DNA of 55,914 nucleotides from Myxococcota bacterium (GTDB taxonomy: Bacteria > Myxococcota_A > Bradymonadia > UBA7976 > UBA1532). Position 1 is the stretch's first letter, and every line of letters begins with the position of its first letter. Of this stretch, positions 26,108 through 34,289 are shown in pieces. The position numbers were made by a program, and so were the translations under genes. A model generated the notes under the pieces. It saw nothing but the letters and a program-made list of their open reading frames with translations. It searched no databases and had not been told where the DNA came from. The DNA is taken from the NCBI GenBank assembly GCA_023150895.1, contig JAKLJY010000051.1, forward strand, positions 1 through 55,914. Reading direction: 5' to 3'.

Positions 26108-27838
26108 ATGGCGTACTTCCGGCCTCCTGTGCCGCACGAATCTCCGACGCTGAGCCCCACCGGCGCCGACGCCCGCTCGGCAGCGTCTGCGCGCATCGAG
26201 TCCCTGCTGAGCGAGCTTCGGGCCGCGCTCGGTGAAGACGCGATCTCGACCACCCGCCCCGACCGCGAGGCGGTTGGCCGCGATCTCTGGCCGCGCTTGC
26301 TCCTCGAGAGCTTCGCCGGACCGGCCGAGGGCCCCGCGGCGGTCGTCTGGCCCCGGAGCGCGGCCGAGGTCTCGCTCGTCGTCCGGCGATGCGCGGCGCA
26401 TGGGGTCCCCATCGTCCCGTTCGGCGCGGGGAGCGGCGTGTGCGGGGGCGCGCGCGCGGAGACGTTCGGGATCGTTCTCGATCTCAAACGGATGAAGGCA
26501 GTTCGTGCGCTCGATCCGGAGACGCTCACCGTGACGGTCGAGGCCGGGTGCATGGGCGAGCTCTTCGAGCGTCGCCTCGAGCGCGCCGGGCTGACGCTCG
26601 GGCACTTTCCCTCGAGCATTCAGTGTTCGACGGTGGGTGGATGGGTCGCGACGCGGTCGGCCGGCCAGTGCAGCACGCGGTACGGCAAGATTGAAGACAT
26701 GGTGGTCGATCTCGAGGTCGTGACCGGGGACGGCGTCGTTCGGCGGACGCCGCCCGCCGGCGCCCCCGGCACGGACTGGAACGGGATTTTCGTCGGCAGT
26801 GAGGGGACGCTCGGCGTCATCACCGCAGCGACGCTCCGGGTCCACCCGGCGCCGGCCGCCCGTCGGTTTCGCGGATGGCTCGCGCCGACGACGGAGGCAG
26901 GCCTCGAGATCATGCGCCGCACCCTGCAGGCTGGCCATCGGCCGGCGGTGCTGCGGCTCTACGACCCGCTCGACACGCGCATGGCCGGGCAACGCTCCGA
27001 CGAGGCCGCCGAAGGGGAGAGCGGGGGCGGGCAGGCGGCTCGCCTCCGGGCGGCGCTCGAAGGGGCGGGGGACGCCGACGCACCGGCGGCGCGCGCGCTC
27101 CGGGCGCTCCTCGCGATGCCCCGGGCCGTCAATCTGGCGATCGGTGCGCTGCCGGGACAGTCGCTCCTGGTGACGGTCAGCGAGGGCGAGGCCGACGAAG
27201 CACGCGCCACCGACGAGGCCATCGCCGGCTTCGCCCGGGCCGTGCGCGCCCGCGACCTGGGGGAGGGGCCGGGGCGCCACTGGTTCGCGCACCGTCACGA
27301 CGTCAGTTACAAACAGAGCCGCGTCTATCGGGCCGGCGCGTTCGTCGACACGTTCGAGGTGGCGACGACCTGGGCCCGGCTGCCGGCGCTGTATCGGGCG
27401 GTCCGTCGTGCGCTTTCGAACCATGTTCTCGTCATGGCTCACTTCAGCCACGCCTACCCGGGCGGTTGCTCGATTTACTTCACCTTCCTGGGATCCGGCG
27501 CCGATCGAGACGCGATGCTCGAACGCTATGGCCGCGCCTGGAAGGCCGCCCTCGACGCCGCGGCCGGGTGTGACGCCGTCCTGGCGCATCACCACGGGGT
27601 CGGTCTCTCGCGCGCGAGCCACCTCCCTCGCGCGCACGGGCCTGCCCGTCGCTGGTACACGGCCCTCAAGGCGACCCTCGACCCCGCCGGCATCCTGAAC
27701 CCGGGCAAGATCTACGGCCCCGACGACCCGACGGCCGCCCCGGCGGCGGGCCCGAGTCCCCTCTGGGGCGGGGGCGGGGGGGCGAGCCCCCTCGGGGGGG
27801 CAGTCCCCGCACAGCGGGGCGGGGGGGCGGAGAAATGA
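26108..27838 (+). CDS. FAD-linked oxidase, GlcD/alkylglycerone-phosphate-synthase-like
   Basis: ATG 26108 gives 576 residues of a vanillyl-alcohol-oxidase-type flavoprotein. The FAD domain contains IVPFGAGSGVCGG and GRVGGWVATRSAGQ-like STVGGWVATRSAGQ (the PP-loop region) and IFVGSEGTLGVIT. The C-terminal domain contains MAHFSHAYPGGCSIYFTF and AVLAHHHGVGLSRASH, the paired His motif seen in alkyldihydroxyacetonephosphate synthase and glycolate/D-lactate oxidases. Its stop overlaps the next gene by four bases (ATGA), which fits a GlcD-E-F set. The last ~30 residues are Gly/Pro/Trp low complexity (PLWGGGGGASPLGG), unlike the family. Substrate (glycolate, D-lactate or an ether-lipid precursor) is undetermined. 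Confidence 0.85.
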   Translation: MAYFRPPVPHESPTLSPTGADARSAASARIESLLSELRAALGEDAISTTRPDREAVGRDLWPRLLLESFAGPAEGPAAVVWPRSAAEVSLVVRRCAAHGVPIVPFGAGSGVCGGARAETFGIVLDLKRMKAVRALDPETLTVTVEAGCMGELFERRLERAGLTLGHFPSSIQCSTVGGWVATRSAGQCSTRYGKIEDMVVDLEVVTGDGVVRRTPPAGAPGTDWNGIFVGSEGTLGVITAATLRVHPAPAARRFRGWLAPTTEAGLEIMRRTLQAGHRPAVLRLYDPLDTRMAGQRSDEAAEGESGGGQAARLRAALEGAGDADAPAARALRALLAMPRAVNLAIGALPGQSLLVTVSEGEADEARATDEAIAGFARAVRARDLGEGPGRHWFAHRHDVSYKQSRVYRAGAFVDTFEVATTWARLPALYRAVRRALSNHVLVMAHFSHAYPGGCSIYFTFLGSGADRDAMLERYGRAWKAALDAAAGCDAVLAHHHGVGLSRASHLPRAHGPARRWYTALKATLDPAGILNPGKIYGPDDPTAAPAAGPSPLWGGGGGASPLGGAVPAQRGGGAEK

Positions 27839-28983
27839 CACTCCGATGGGAGCCCTGGACGCCCACCATCGGCGCCGGACACCCCGATCCGCTCGTCGAT
27901 CGGCTCACGGCGCTCGTCGGCATCGGCCGGGTCGCCGTGCTCGCGCGCGCCGAGGGCTCCCCGGCGCCTCGGGCGCTCGTCTGGCCCGAGTCCAGCGAGA
28001 GTGTGCAGCGCGTCCTCCGGGTCGTCCGCGAGGCCGAGCTCCCGTGGACGGTGGTCGGCACCCCGCCCCCGTTCGACCCACCGGACGTGGCGGCGGGCGT
28101 CGTTTACGTCTGCCTCGAGCGAATGGCCGGGCTTCTCGCCGTGGACGAGACCAGCCTGGTCGCGCAGTTCCAGACGGGCATTCGTTGGGAGCGGGCCGAA
28201 GACCTCCTCAGCCGGCGCGGGTTGACACTCGGGCCGCTGCCCGGCCCGGTGCGGTCCAGAACGATCGCCGAGAGCATCGCGGAGAACGACCGCCTGCGTC
28301 CGTCGGCGGCGTACGGACAGCTCATCGAAGCCATTCAGGGGGTGACGGCCGTGCTCCCCGACGGCGAACGCGCGCGGACGGTCGTCGCGCCGCGCCGTGC
28401 GACGGGGCCGGAGCTGACGGCCGCCGTCTTCGGGACGCGACACCGGGGCGCGCTCGTCACGGAGGTCTCGCTTCAGGTCTGGCGGCGGACCGGGGAGGCG
28501 ACGCGCCGGGCCTGTGCGGCGGCCGATTGGGCGTCTGCGGCCGCGTTCGTCCGGTCGTGTCTGTGCGCCGGGATTCGGCCTGCCTTCGTCCTCGCGTCCG
28601 GGCGGGGCCCCGTCGAGCTCGGGTTCGAGGTCACGAGCGCGGCCGCGGCCGAGGCGCTCCATCGCCAGATCCAGGCGGGCGGGGTCACACCCCGATCCCG
28701 GCACGACGTGCTCGACGCCCTCCTCTCGGCGGACCCGACGGAGCCCGCGTGGCGGGTGATCGCGGTCGTGCCCGCCGCCCGACTCTCCGAGGCCGCGGTG
28801 CTCGTGCCCGAGGCGATCTGCCCGGATCTGGGGGGACCGGACGCGACGCTCTGGGCCCGTCGAAGCCCCGAGCCGCTCGTGGCCCGACACCTCGTCGCGC
28901 TCGGGGCGCGCGTGCCCGGAATCCCGACGGGATTCGAAGACCTCGAAGCCACGTTCCTCGGCCACCTTTCGCGGCGCGCCTGA
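27835..28983 (+). CDS. GlcE-like FAD-binding subunit, divergent
   Basis: The gene encodes 382 residues and overlaps the upstream oxidase by four bases. It looks like a reduced FAD-binding-4 protein: ALVWPESSESVQRVLRVVRE, TVVGTPPPFDPPDVAAG and LLAVDETSLVAQFQTGIRWE follow the order of GlcD/GlcE proteins. The glycine-rich PP-loop is eroded (TPPPFDPP replaces GxGSxxxG). GPLPGPVRSRTIAESIAEND and VTEVSLQVWRRTG are the other recognisable segments. As in GlcE, it probably forms a heterodimer with the catalytic flavoprotein and may not bind FAD itself. Its role is inferred mainly from position between the GlcD-like and Fe-S genes. Confidence 0.7.
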   Translation: MTLRWEPWTPTIGAGHPDPLVDRLTALVGIGRVAVLARAEGSPAPRALVWPESSESVQRVLRVVREAELPWTVVGTPPPFDPPDVAAGVVYVCLERMAGLLAVDETSLVAQFQTGIRWERAEDLLSRRGLTLGPLPGPVRSRTIAESIAENDRLRPSAAYGQLIEAIQGVTAVLPDGERARTVVAPRRATGPELTAAVFGTRHRGALVTEVSLQVWRRTGEATRRACAAADWASAAAFVRSCLCAGIRPAFVLASGRGPVELGFEVTSAAAAEALHRQIQAGGVTPRSRHDVLDALLSADPTEPAWRVIAVVPAARLSEAAVLVPEAICPDLGGPDATLWARRSPEPLVARHLVALGARVPGIPTGFEDLEATFLGHLSRRA

Positions 28984-29008
28984 GCGTCGCTTTTCCCCGG
29001 AGGCAACC

Positions 29009-30034
29009 CTGCACCCCTTCGACGAACACGCCGCGGCGCTTTCGACGTGCTTCCCGTGCCCGAAGCTCTGTCGGTTTGCGTGCCCCGTCGCCGAGGCGGA
29101 GGGGCGGGAGAGCGTCACCCCCTGGGGACTCGCCACGCGGGCCGAGCACGTTCGTCTCGGGCGGCTCCCGCTCGACGCCGGGACGGCGGAGATCTTTCAC
29201 CATTGCACGGGGTGTGGCCGCTGCACGGCGAACTGTCGCCATGGCGTGCCGGTCCCGACGGTGGTGGCCGCCGTGCGTGCGGAGGCGGTCCGGGCCGGCC
29301 TCGGTGCAGCCGCGCTCTCGGCGTGGGCGGCACTGCCGACGGGGGAACACCCGGCGGTGCGCTCATTGCCCGAGGGCGGCAGCGTCTTGTTGTTGCCCGG
29401 GTATGCCGAGGGGGAGAGCGTCGCGGCGGCGCGCCGACTCCTCGGCGCCGTCGGCCTCGAACGGCTCGGGCGACCGGTCCGGGGGGCGCTCACCGCGGGC
29501 ACCCGCTGGGCCGAAGCCGGTTACCCGGAGCGTGCGGAGGCGGAACGGCTGCGCGTCCTGCGTGCCCTCGAGGGGGTCACGACCCTGGTCTGTCTCGACC
29601 CCGACGACGCGCGTGCCCTCGCCGCGGACGCGCCCGACGTCGTCCGGACGCTGACCGAGGTCCTCTGGGCCCGGCGCACGGCCCTGCTGCCCCGTCTGAG
29701 GCGGATCATCGAGGGGCCGGTCCTCTACCTCGACCCCTGCCGGCTCGGCCGCGGGCTCGGCCAATACGAGGCGCCGCGCGGGTTGCTCGCACCCGTCGTC
29801 GGCGAGGTCGTCGAGGCGACGATGAATCGGGCGCAGGGCGGTTGTTGCGGCGCCGGGGGCGGTTTGCCCGCGACGGCGCCTGCGGTGGCCGCGACCGTCG
29901 CGCGAGAGGCGGTCGCCGACGTCGAGGGCGTGCCCGTCGTCCTGGCCGGTGCCGTCTGTGCGGCGCATGTGCGCGCGGCGGTCCCGGAGCGCGAGGTCTA
30001 CGATCTGGCCGTCCTGCTCGCGAGGGCGTTGTGA
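29009..30034 (+). CDS. GlcF/LutA-like Fe-S oxidoreductase subunit with a CTG start
   Basis: In frame from 29009 the 341-residue protein carries two 4Fe-4S sites, C14/C17/C21/C25 (CFPCPKLCRFACP) and C66/C69/C72/C76 (CTGCGRCTANC). A C-terminal CCG-type domain follows (LYLDPCRLGRGLGQYEAPRG and GGCCGAGGGLPATAP). It would pass electrons from the flavin subunits to the membrane chain, as GlcF does. No ATG, GTG or TTG lies in frame upstream of the second cluster. CTG 29009 has GGAGG at 28999-29003, five bases before it, so I infer a rare CTG start. An ATG/GTG start further downstream would remove both clusters. It is the third gene of the oxidoreductase operon. Confidence 0.82.
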   Translation: MHPFDEHAAALSTCFPCPKLCRFACPVAEAEGRESVTPWGLATRAEHVRLGRLPLDAGTAEIFHHCTGCGRCTANCRHGVPVPTVVAAVRAEAVRAGLGAAALSAWAALPTGEHPAVRSLPEGGSVLLLPGYAEGESVAAARRLLGAVGLERLGRPVRGALTAGTRWAEAGYPERAEAERLRVLRALEGVTTLVCLDPDDARALAADAPDVVRTLTEVLWARRTALLPRLRRIIEGPVLYLDPCRLGRGLGQYEAPRGLLAPVVGEVVEATMNRAQGGCCGAGGGLPATAPAVAATVAREAVADVEGVPVVLAGAVCAAHVRAAVPEREVYDLAVLLARAL

Positions 30035-30077
30035 GCCCGTGTCATCACCCGAACCCCCGGGAGCCTGAGGTGTGCCC

Positions 30078-31040
30078 ATGACCCCCAAGCCCTTCGTCTG
30101 CGTCAACCCGGCCAGCGCCAATGGTCGAACCGGAGAGCGGTGGGCCGAGCTCGCCGCCGGTCTCCGGGCCACCCTCGGCGAGTTCGACGTCGCCATGACC
30201 CGCGGCCCCCGGGAGGCCGGTGAACTCGTCCGGCGCGCAATCCGGGGCGGCGCCGAGTTCATCGTCTCCGTGGGGGGCGATGGCACGCACAACGAGGTCG
30301 TGCAGGGCTTCTTCGACGAGTCGACGCCGGACATCCCCATCCGCCCGGGCGTCGCGCTCGGTGTCGTGCCGACGGGCACCGGTGGCGACTTCCGCCGCAG
30401 CCTCGGCCTCCCGCGCGAGGCCACCGAGGCCATCGCCTGCCTCGGGGGCCGTCGACGGACGGCCGACGTCGGTCGGCTGACGTACACGGGCCACGACGGC
30501 GGCGCCCGCCAGGCGTACTTCATCAACATCTGCTCGTTCGGCATGAGCGGGCTCGTGGACAAGATCGTCAACGAGAGCAGCAAAGTGCTCGGGGGCAAGG
30601 CCTCGTTTCTGCTCGGCGTCGGGCGGGCGAGCCTGCAGTACCGCAACCAGCCGGTGCGACTCCGGCTCGACGACGGCCCGAGCCTGGCGCGCACGGTGAA
30701 CAACGTGGCCGTCGCCAACGCGAAGTACTACGGCGGCGGGATGAAGATCGCACCCGGGGCCGACCTCGGCGACGGGCTCTTCGACGTCGTGATCGTCGGG
30801 GACCTGAGTGCCGTCGAGATGGCGCTCGGTCTGAAGCGCATCTACGACGGGACGCACGTCGACGCCGGCAACCCCAAGATCGAGGTCCATCGCGCCCGCA
30901 AGGTCGAGGCCGAGCCGGCGAACGCCGGTCAGGTGGTGCTGATCGACATGGACGGCGAGCAGCCCGGGCGGTTGCCCGCCGCGTTCGAGGTCCTGCCTGC
31001 CGCCCTTCAGGTGGTCGTCGGGCCCGGCGGCGATGGCTGA
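30078..31040 (+). CDS. Diacylglycerol/lipid kinase, YegS/BmrU type
   Basis: ATG 30078 gives 320 residues (GTG 30072 is a possible earlier start; GAGG precedes both). The catalytic motif SVGGDGTHNEV (GGDGT 66-70) and the glycine-rich GVVPTGTGGDFRRSLG are diagnostic of the DAGK catalytic domain, which phosphorylates lipid hydroxyls with ATP. The C-terminal beta domain holds VNNVAVANAKYYGGGMKIAP, DLGDGLFDVVIVGD and VLIDMDGEQPGRLPAAFEVL, as in YegS. It overlaps the lnt start by eight bases, so lipid kinase and lipoprotein acyltransferase are co-expressed. The physiological lipid is unknown. Confidence 0.9.
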   Translation: MTPKPFVCVNPASANGRTGERWAELAAGLRATLGEFDVAMTRGPREAGELVRRAIRGGAEFIVSVGGDGTHNEVVQGFFDESTPDIPIRPGVALGVVPTGTGGDFRRSLGLPREATEAIACLGGRRRTADVGRLTYTGHDGGARQAYFINICSFGMSGLVDKIVNESSKVLGGKASFLLGVGRASLQYRNQPVRLRLDDGPSLARTVNNVAVANAKYYGGGMKIAPGADLGDGLFDVVIVGDLSAVEMALGLKRIYDGTHVDAGNPKIEVHRARKVEAEPANAGQVVLIDMDGEQPGRLPAAFEVLPAALQVVVGPGGDG

Positions 31041-32703
31041 GGACGCACCCAGGACGAACGGCGGCGCGCGCCGCCGGCTCGGGGACCTCCTGCTCGCCGG
31101 CCTGACGGCCGTGTTGACGTTCGGCGGTTTTCCGACGGCCCTGTCGCCCGAGTGGTCTTTCTGGCCACTTCTCTGGGTCAGCCACGTCCCCGTGCTCTGG
31201 CTCCTGCGGGACAAGTCCCCGCGCGAGGCGTTTCGGTGGGGGTGGCTGACCGGGACGCTGATCAACGCCGGCGGATACTACTGGCTGGCCGAGATGCTGC
31301 AGCGGTTCGGCCACCTGCCCGGGCCGATCGCCGCCCTCGGCCTGCTGCTCCACAGCGTCTACGTGGGCTTTCTCTGGGCCGCCTGGGCCTGGTTGATGAA
31401 CCGCGTGGGCAATACCACCCGCCTGCCCGTGACCTGGACGGCCCCGCTGGCCATGGTGGCGGTCGAGCTCGTCGTTCCGCGCATCTTCCCGGCCTACATG
31501 GGCAACAGCCAGTCTCCCTGGCCGCTGGTCATGCAGATCTGCGACGTCACGGGCATCTTCGGCGTGACGTTTCTGATCTACCGGGTCAACGCCACGCTCT
31601 ACGTGTGGGTGCGCGCCCTGGTCGACGGCCGGCAGCGCCCCTGGCGTGCGACGGCCGTCACGGCGGGCCTCCTGGCGGCGACGTTGATCTACGGCGCGGT
31701 GCGCATCCGGCAGGTCGACGAGGCCGTGGCGGCCGCGCCGAAGCTGCAGGTCGGCATCGCGGAGGGCAACGTCGGCATCTTCGAGTCCGAGACGCGCGAC
31801 CGGATCCGGGACCACCTGCTCATCCAGCAACGGCTCACGGCCGACCTCGAACGGCGCGGCGCAGAGCTCGTGCTGTGGTCGGAGAGCAGCTATCGGGCGC
31901 CGTACATCATCCCGCACGATGAACGTCGGCTGCGGCCGTCCGTCGTGCCCCTCGTCCCCGACTGGCGGGCGGATCGCCGTCCCGGCACGACGGAGTGGGA
32001 CCGGACGACCCCGATCCGCGGGTTCGAAGTGCCGGTCCTGCTCGGCGCGACGACGAGCAGCCCGCGACCCGTGCCGCGCTTCGAGGGCGACACCGCGGAC
32101 GCCTACTTCAACTCGGCGGTTCTCCTCGGCGGTGACGGCACGATTCACGGGCGCTACGACAAGAACTATCTCTTGATCGGCGGCGAGTACATTCCGTTCA
32201 GCGAGTACTTCCCGTGGATCTACAAGGTCATCCCGGCGGCGGGCGATCTGGCGCGGGGTCGCTCGCTGGAGCCGATCACGGCGGATCTCTGGGGGCGCGG
32301 CCCCGTTCGTATCGGCGTCCTGGTCTGCTACGAAGGGATCCTGCCGGCGTTTGCGCGCGGACTGGCGGCGGGTGAGCCGCACTTCATCGTCAACATGACC
32401 AACGACGACTGGTTCGGACGCACGGCCGAACGATATCTGCACTTCGCGCTGACGATCCCGCGGGCGATCGAGCACCGTCGGGCCTTCGCGCGCCCCACGC
32501 TCACCGGGGTCAGCGCGTTCGTGGACCCCGTCGGTCGCGTCGTCTCGCAGAGCCCGGTGACGGGGGAAGACACCCTGCTCGCGCCCGTTCCGCTGCTCGA
32601 GATCCCGTCGCCGTATCCGCACGTCGGCGACGCCTTCGCCTGGGCCTGCGCCCTTTGCCTCGCGGCCGCCTATGGCTGGGGGCGCTGGCGTCGAGGGGCC
32701 TGA
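31033..32703 (+). CDS. lnt: Apolipoprotein N-acyltransferase
   Basis: This 556-residue inner-membrane enzyme adds the third acyl chain to lipoproteins. About six membrane helices (to ~225) precede a periplasmic CN-hydrolase domain. The catalytic triad is visible: Glu284 in LVLWSESSYR, Lys377 in GRYDKNYLLIGGEYIPFSEY and Cys432 in GVLVCYEGILP. NMTNDDWFG matches the family's conserved NDxWFG segment. Length is slightly above E. coli Lnt (512). Its presence agrees with the many lipobox proteins in this window. The start overlaps the lipid kinase, and the stop is 21 bases from the convergent small gene. Confidence 0.95.
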   Translation: MAEDAPRTNGGARRRLGDLLLAGLTAVLTFGGFPTALSPEWSFWPLLWVSHVPVLWLLRDKSPREAFRWGWLTGTLINAGGYYWLAEMLQRFGHLPGPIAALGLLLHSVYVGFLWAAWAWLMNRVGNTTRLPVTWTAPLAMVAVELVVPRIFPAYMGNSQSPWPLVMQICDVTGIFGVTFLIYRVNATLYVWVRALVDGRQRPWRATAVTAGLLAATLIYGAVRIRQVDEAVAAAPKLQVGIAEGNVGIFESETRDRIRDHLLIQQRLTADLERRGAELVLWSESSYRAPYIIPHDERRLRPSVVPLVPDWRADRRPGTTEWDRTTPIRGFEVPVLLGATTSSPRPVPRFEGDTADAYFNSAVLLGGDGTIHGRYDKNYLLIGGEYIPFSEYFPWIYKVIPAAGDLARGRSLEPITADLWGRGPVRIGVLVCYEGILPAFARGLAAGEPHFIVNMTNDDWFGRTAERYLHFALTIPRAIEHRRAFARPTLTGVSAFVDPVGRVVSQSPVTGEDTLLAPVPLLEIPSPYPHVGDAFAWACALCLAAAYGWGRWRRGA

Positions 32704-32724
32704 GCGGAACCCGCTCCGTCGGCG

Positions 32725-33090
32725 TCAGGCGCCCCGTCCCGCGCGACGCCAGCCCCCGGTGGGGGTCGGCCGGGCGGGAAGCGCCGGCGACGTTGTGCGG
32801 GTGGGGAAGGGCACGATGCGTGCGCCGCCTTGCTCCATGGCGGCGAGCCACTCGTCGACGAGCCCGCGGGTCTGCTGCTCGACGCTCGTACAGCCGAGCA
32901 TCAGCACGGCCTGCTCTCCGGAGCGGACGGGCCGTTGGGCGCGCTCGGCGGCGAGCAACCGGAGGCGCTCCGCGAGTGGGGGCACCTGGCCGACGAGCCG
33001 CGCGACCTTCTCGAGGACGACGTTCGGATCGCGCAGCGCCAGAAGCACTTCTTCGGCGCCGCGGACATGGGCGAGGTGAATGTCGAGCAT
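32725..33090 (-). CDS. Small hypothetical protein
   Basis: ATG 33090 with GGAGGG just upstream gives 121 residues. The first 90 are mostly helical and acidic/basic mixed (GAEEVLLALRDPNVVLEKVA, PPLAERLRLLAAERAQRPVR), then TSVEQQTRGLVDEWLAAM; the tail is Pro/Thr/Arg-rich. No signal, membrane helix or known motif is visible. It could be a small regulatory or scaffold protein. It converges with lnt and diverges from the PEGA gene across a 162-base gap in which I see no clear promoter. Confidence 0.5.
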   Translation of the reverse strand: MLDIHLAHVRGAEEVLLALRDPNVVLEKVARLVGQVPPLAERLRLLAAERAQRPVRSGEQAVLMLGCTSVEQQTRGLVDEWLAAMEQGGARIVPFPTRTTSPALPARPTPTGGWRRAGRGA

Positions 33091-33252
33091 CGGACCCTCC
33101 GTGGTCTGCGCCGGCGCGTCCCTGCGCCGTTTCGCGGTCTCGCAGGCATCATCGACCGGTGGCCGTCCGACTTGAGGGCTCCTTCGTGCGAAGCCGCGAT
33201 TCCGGCGGGGGGGCCGCTTGTCTGGGGGCGCCTCGTCTGTTAAAAGCCCGTC

Positions 33253-33939
33253 GTGGTCTCTCCCGCTCGACGTGTCCTCGCGATGTTTCTGTGTCTGGCG
33301 CTCCCGGCGGCTGCGGTCGCCGCGCCGACGACGGGTACCCTGCGCCTGAGCACCGGCGCCCGTGGCGCCCCGGTCTACATCGACGGCGTCCTGGCGGGCG
33401 TCGCGCCGTTGCCGGGCCCGTGGACGCTGCCGCCCGGCGACCACACCGTCGAGCTGCGGCCGAAGGGCAAGGCGCCGGTCAGCGCGCGCTTTGCCGTGTC
33501 CGCCGGCCAGGAGGCGGCCATCGAACTCTTGCCGGCGGCGACGCCCGAGGTGACCGAATCCCTCGACGCGGCGGCCGCCGGGCGCACGCGGGTCATCTAC
33601 TCGGGCCCCGGGTTTTCCCTCGCGACGGCCGGGTACGTGACGGCGGGCGTCGGCGTCGCCTCGGGTGCGCTCGCCGTGCTCTTCGGACTTCAGGCCGAGA
33701 GCAAAGCCGAAGAGGCTCGTGGCCTCGACAAGAGCAACCCGGCGTTCTCCCGCGCGACCGAGCTCGCCCTGATCGACGACGCGGACCGCGCGGCGTTCCT
33801 GGCGAACCTGACCATGGGTGTCGGCATCGTGGCCGGCGTCGCGGGCCTCTCGATGGTGTTTCTGGCCAGCGATGGGCCGCTGGGCGGCCTGAGCGTCGCG
33901 CCCGCCCCGGGTGGGGCCGTCGTCGGAGGGCGCTTCTGA
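33253..33939 (+). CDS. Secreted PEGA-domain protein
   Basis: The protein has 228 residues from GTG 33253. A signal peptide (VLAMFLCLALPAAAVAA) is followed by a PEGA-type beta domain (GTLRLSTGARGAPVYIDGVL, PLPGPWTLPPGDHTVELRPK). Such domains bind carbohydrate or peptidoglycan-associated partners on the cell surface. Two hydrophobic helices follow (GYVTAGVGVASGALAVLFGL and LTMGVGIVAGVAGLSMVFLA). Its stop overlaps the next lipoprotein ATG by one base, starting a chain of overlapping genes that ends with a PilZ protein. In myxobacteria PEGA proteins often accompany eukaryotic-like kinases, as here. Confidence 0.75.
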   Translation: MVSPARRVLAMFLCLALPAAAVAAPTTGTLRLSTGARGAPVYIDGVLAGVAPLPGPWTLPPGDHTVELRPKGKAPVSARFAVSAGQEAAIELLPAATPEVTESLDAAAAGRTRVIYSGPGFSLATAGYVTAGVGVASGALAVLFGLQAESKAEEARGLDKSNPAFSRATELALIDDADRAAFLANLTMGVGIVAGVAGLSMVFLASDGPLGGLSVAPAPGGAVVGGRF

Positions 33940-34289
33940 TGCGCACCTTGCGACGCGGGGCCGCCATCGTCCTCCTGCTCGCGGCCTGCCGGCCCGAGAC
34001 GCCCGGGCGCGACTGCACCTCGTCGGTAGACTGTTTCCGCGAGGAAGTCTGCGCGAGCGGTACGTGCATCGCCCGGGCGGACGAGGCACCCGTCGGCGGC
34101 GGGGAGGCGGGGGGGGGCACGGCCGGAACCGCGCCGGACGCCGTCGTGCCGGACGCCGTCGTGTCGGACGCAATGACCGCGGACGCTTCGGTGACGGACG
34201 CGACCGCGACGGATGCGAACCCGGTCGACGGGGCGGCCGCAGTATCCGACGTGGCCTGGGACGCCGCCGCGTCGGACGTCGGCCCGTGA
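33939..34289 (+). CDS. Small Cys-rich lipoprotein with a Pro-Asp-Ala tail
   Basis: ATG 33939 gives 116 residues. The signal ends LLLAACRPE, a lipobox. The head carries the pattern DCTSSVDCFREEVCASGTC, shared in spirit with the lipoproteins at 38539 and 44711. The rest is a disordered repeat of PDAVV, SDAMT and TDATA units (roughly residues 60-110), probably a flexible spacer. It overlaps the PEGA stop by one base and the kinase start by four. No catalytic residues are visible; it may be a surface partner or sensor arm for the kinase, which is inference from position. Confidence 0.65.
   Translation: MRTLRRGAAIVLLLAACRPETPGRDCTSSVDCFREEVCASGTCIARADEAPVGGGEAGGGTAGTAPDAVVPDAVVSDAMTADASVTDATATDANPVDGAAAVSDVAWDAAASDVGP

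Noticed and set aside
27740-27838. G-rich end of the GlcD-like gene as a separate repeat element
   Set aside because: It reads as a low-complexity in-frame tail up to the stop, and the next gene overlaps it by four bases.
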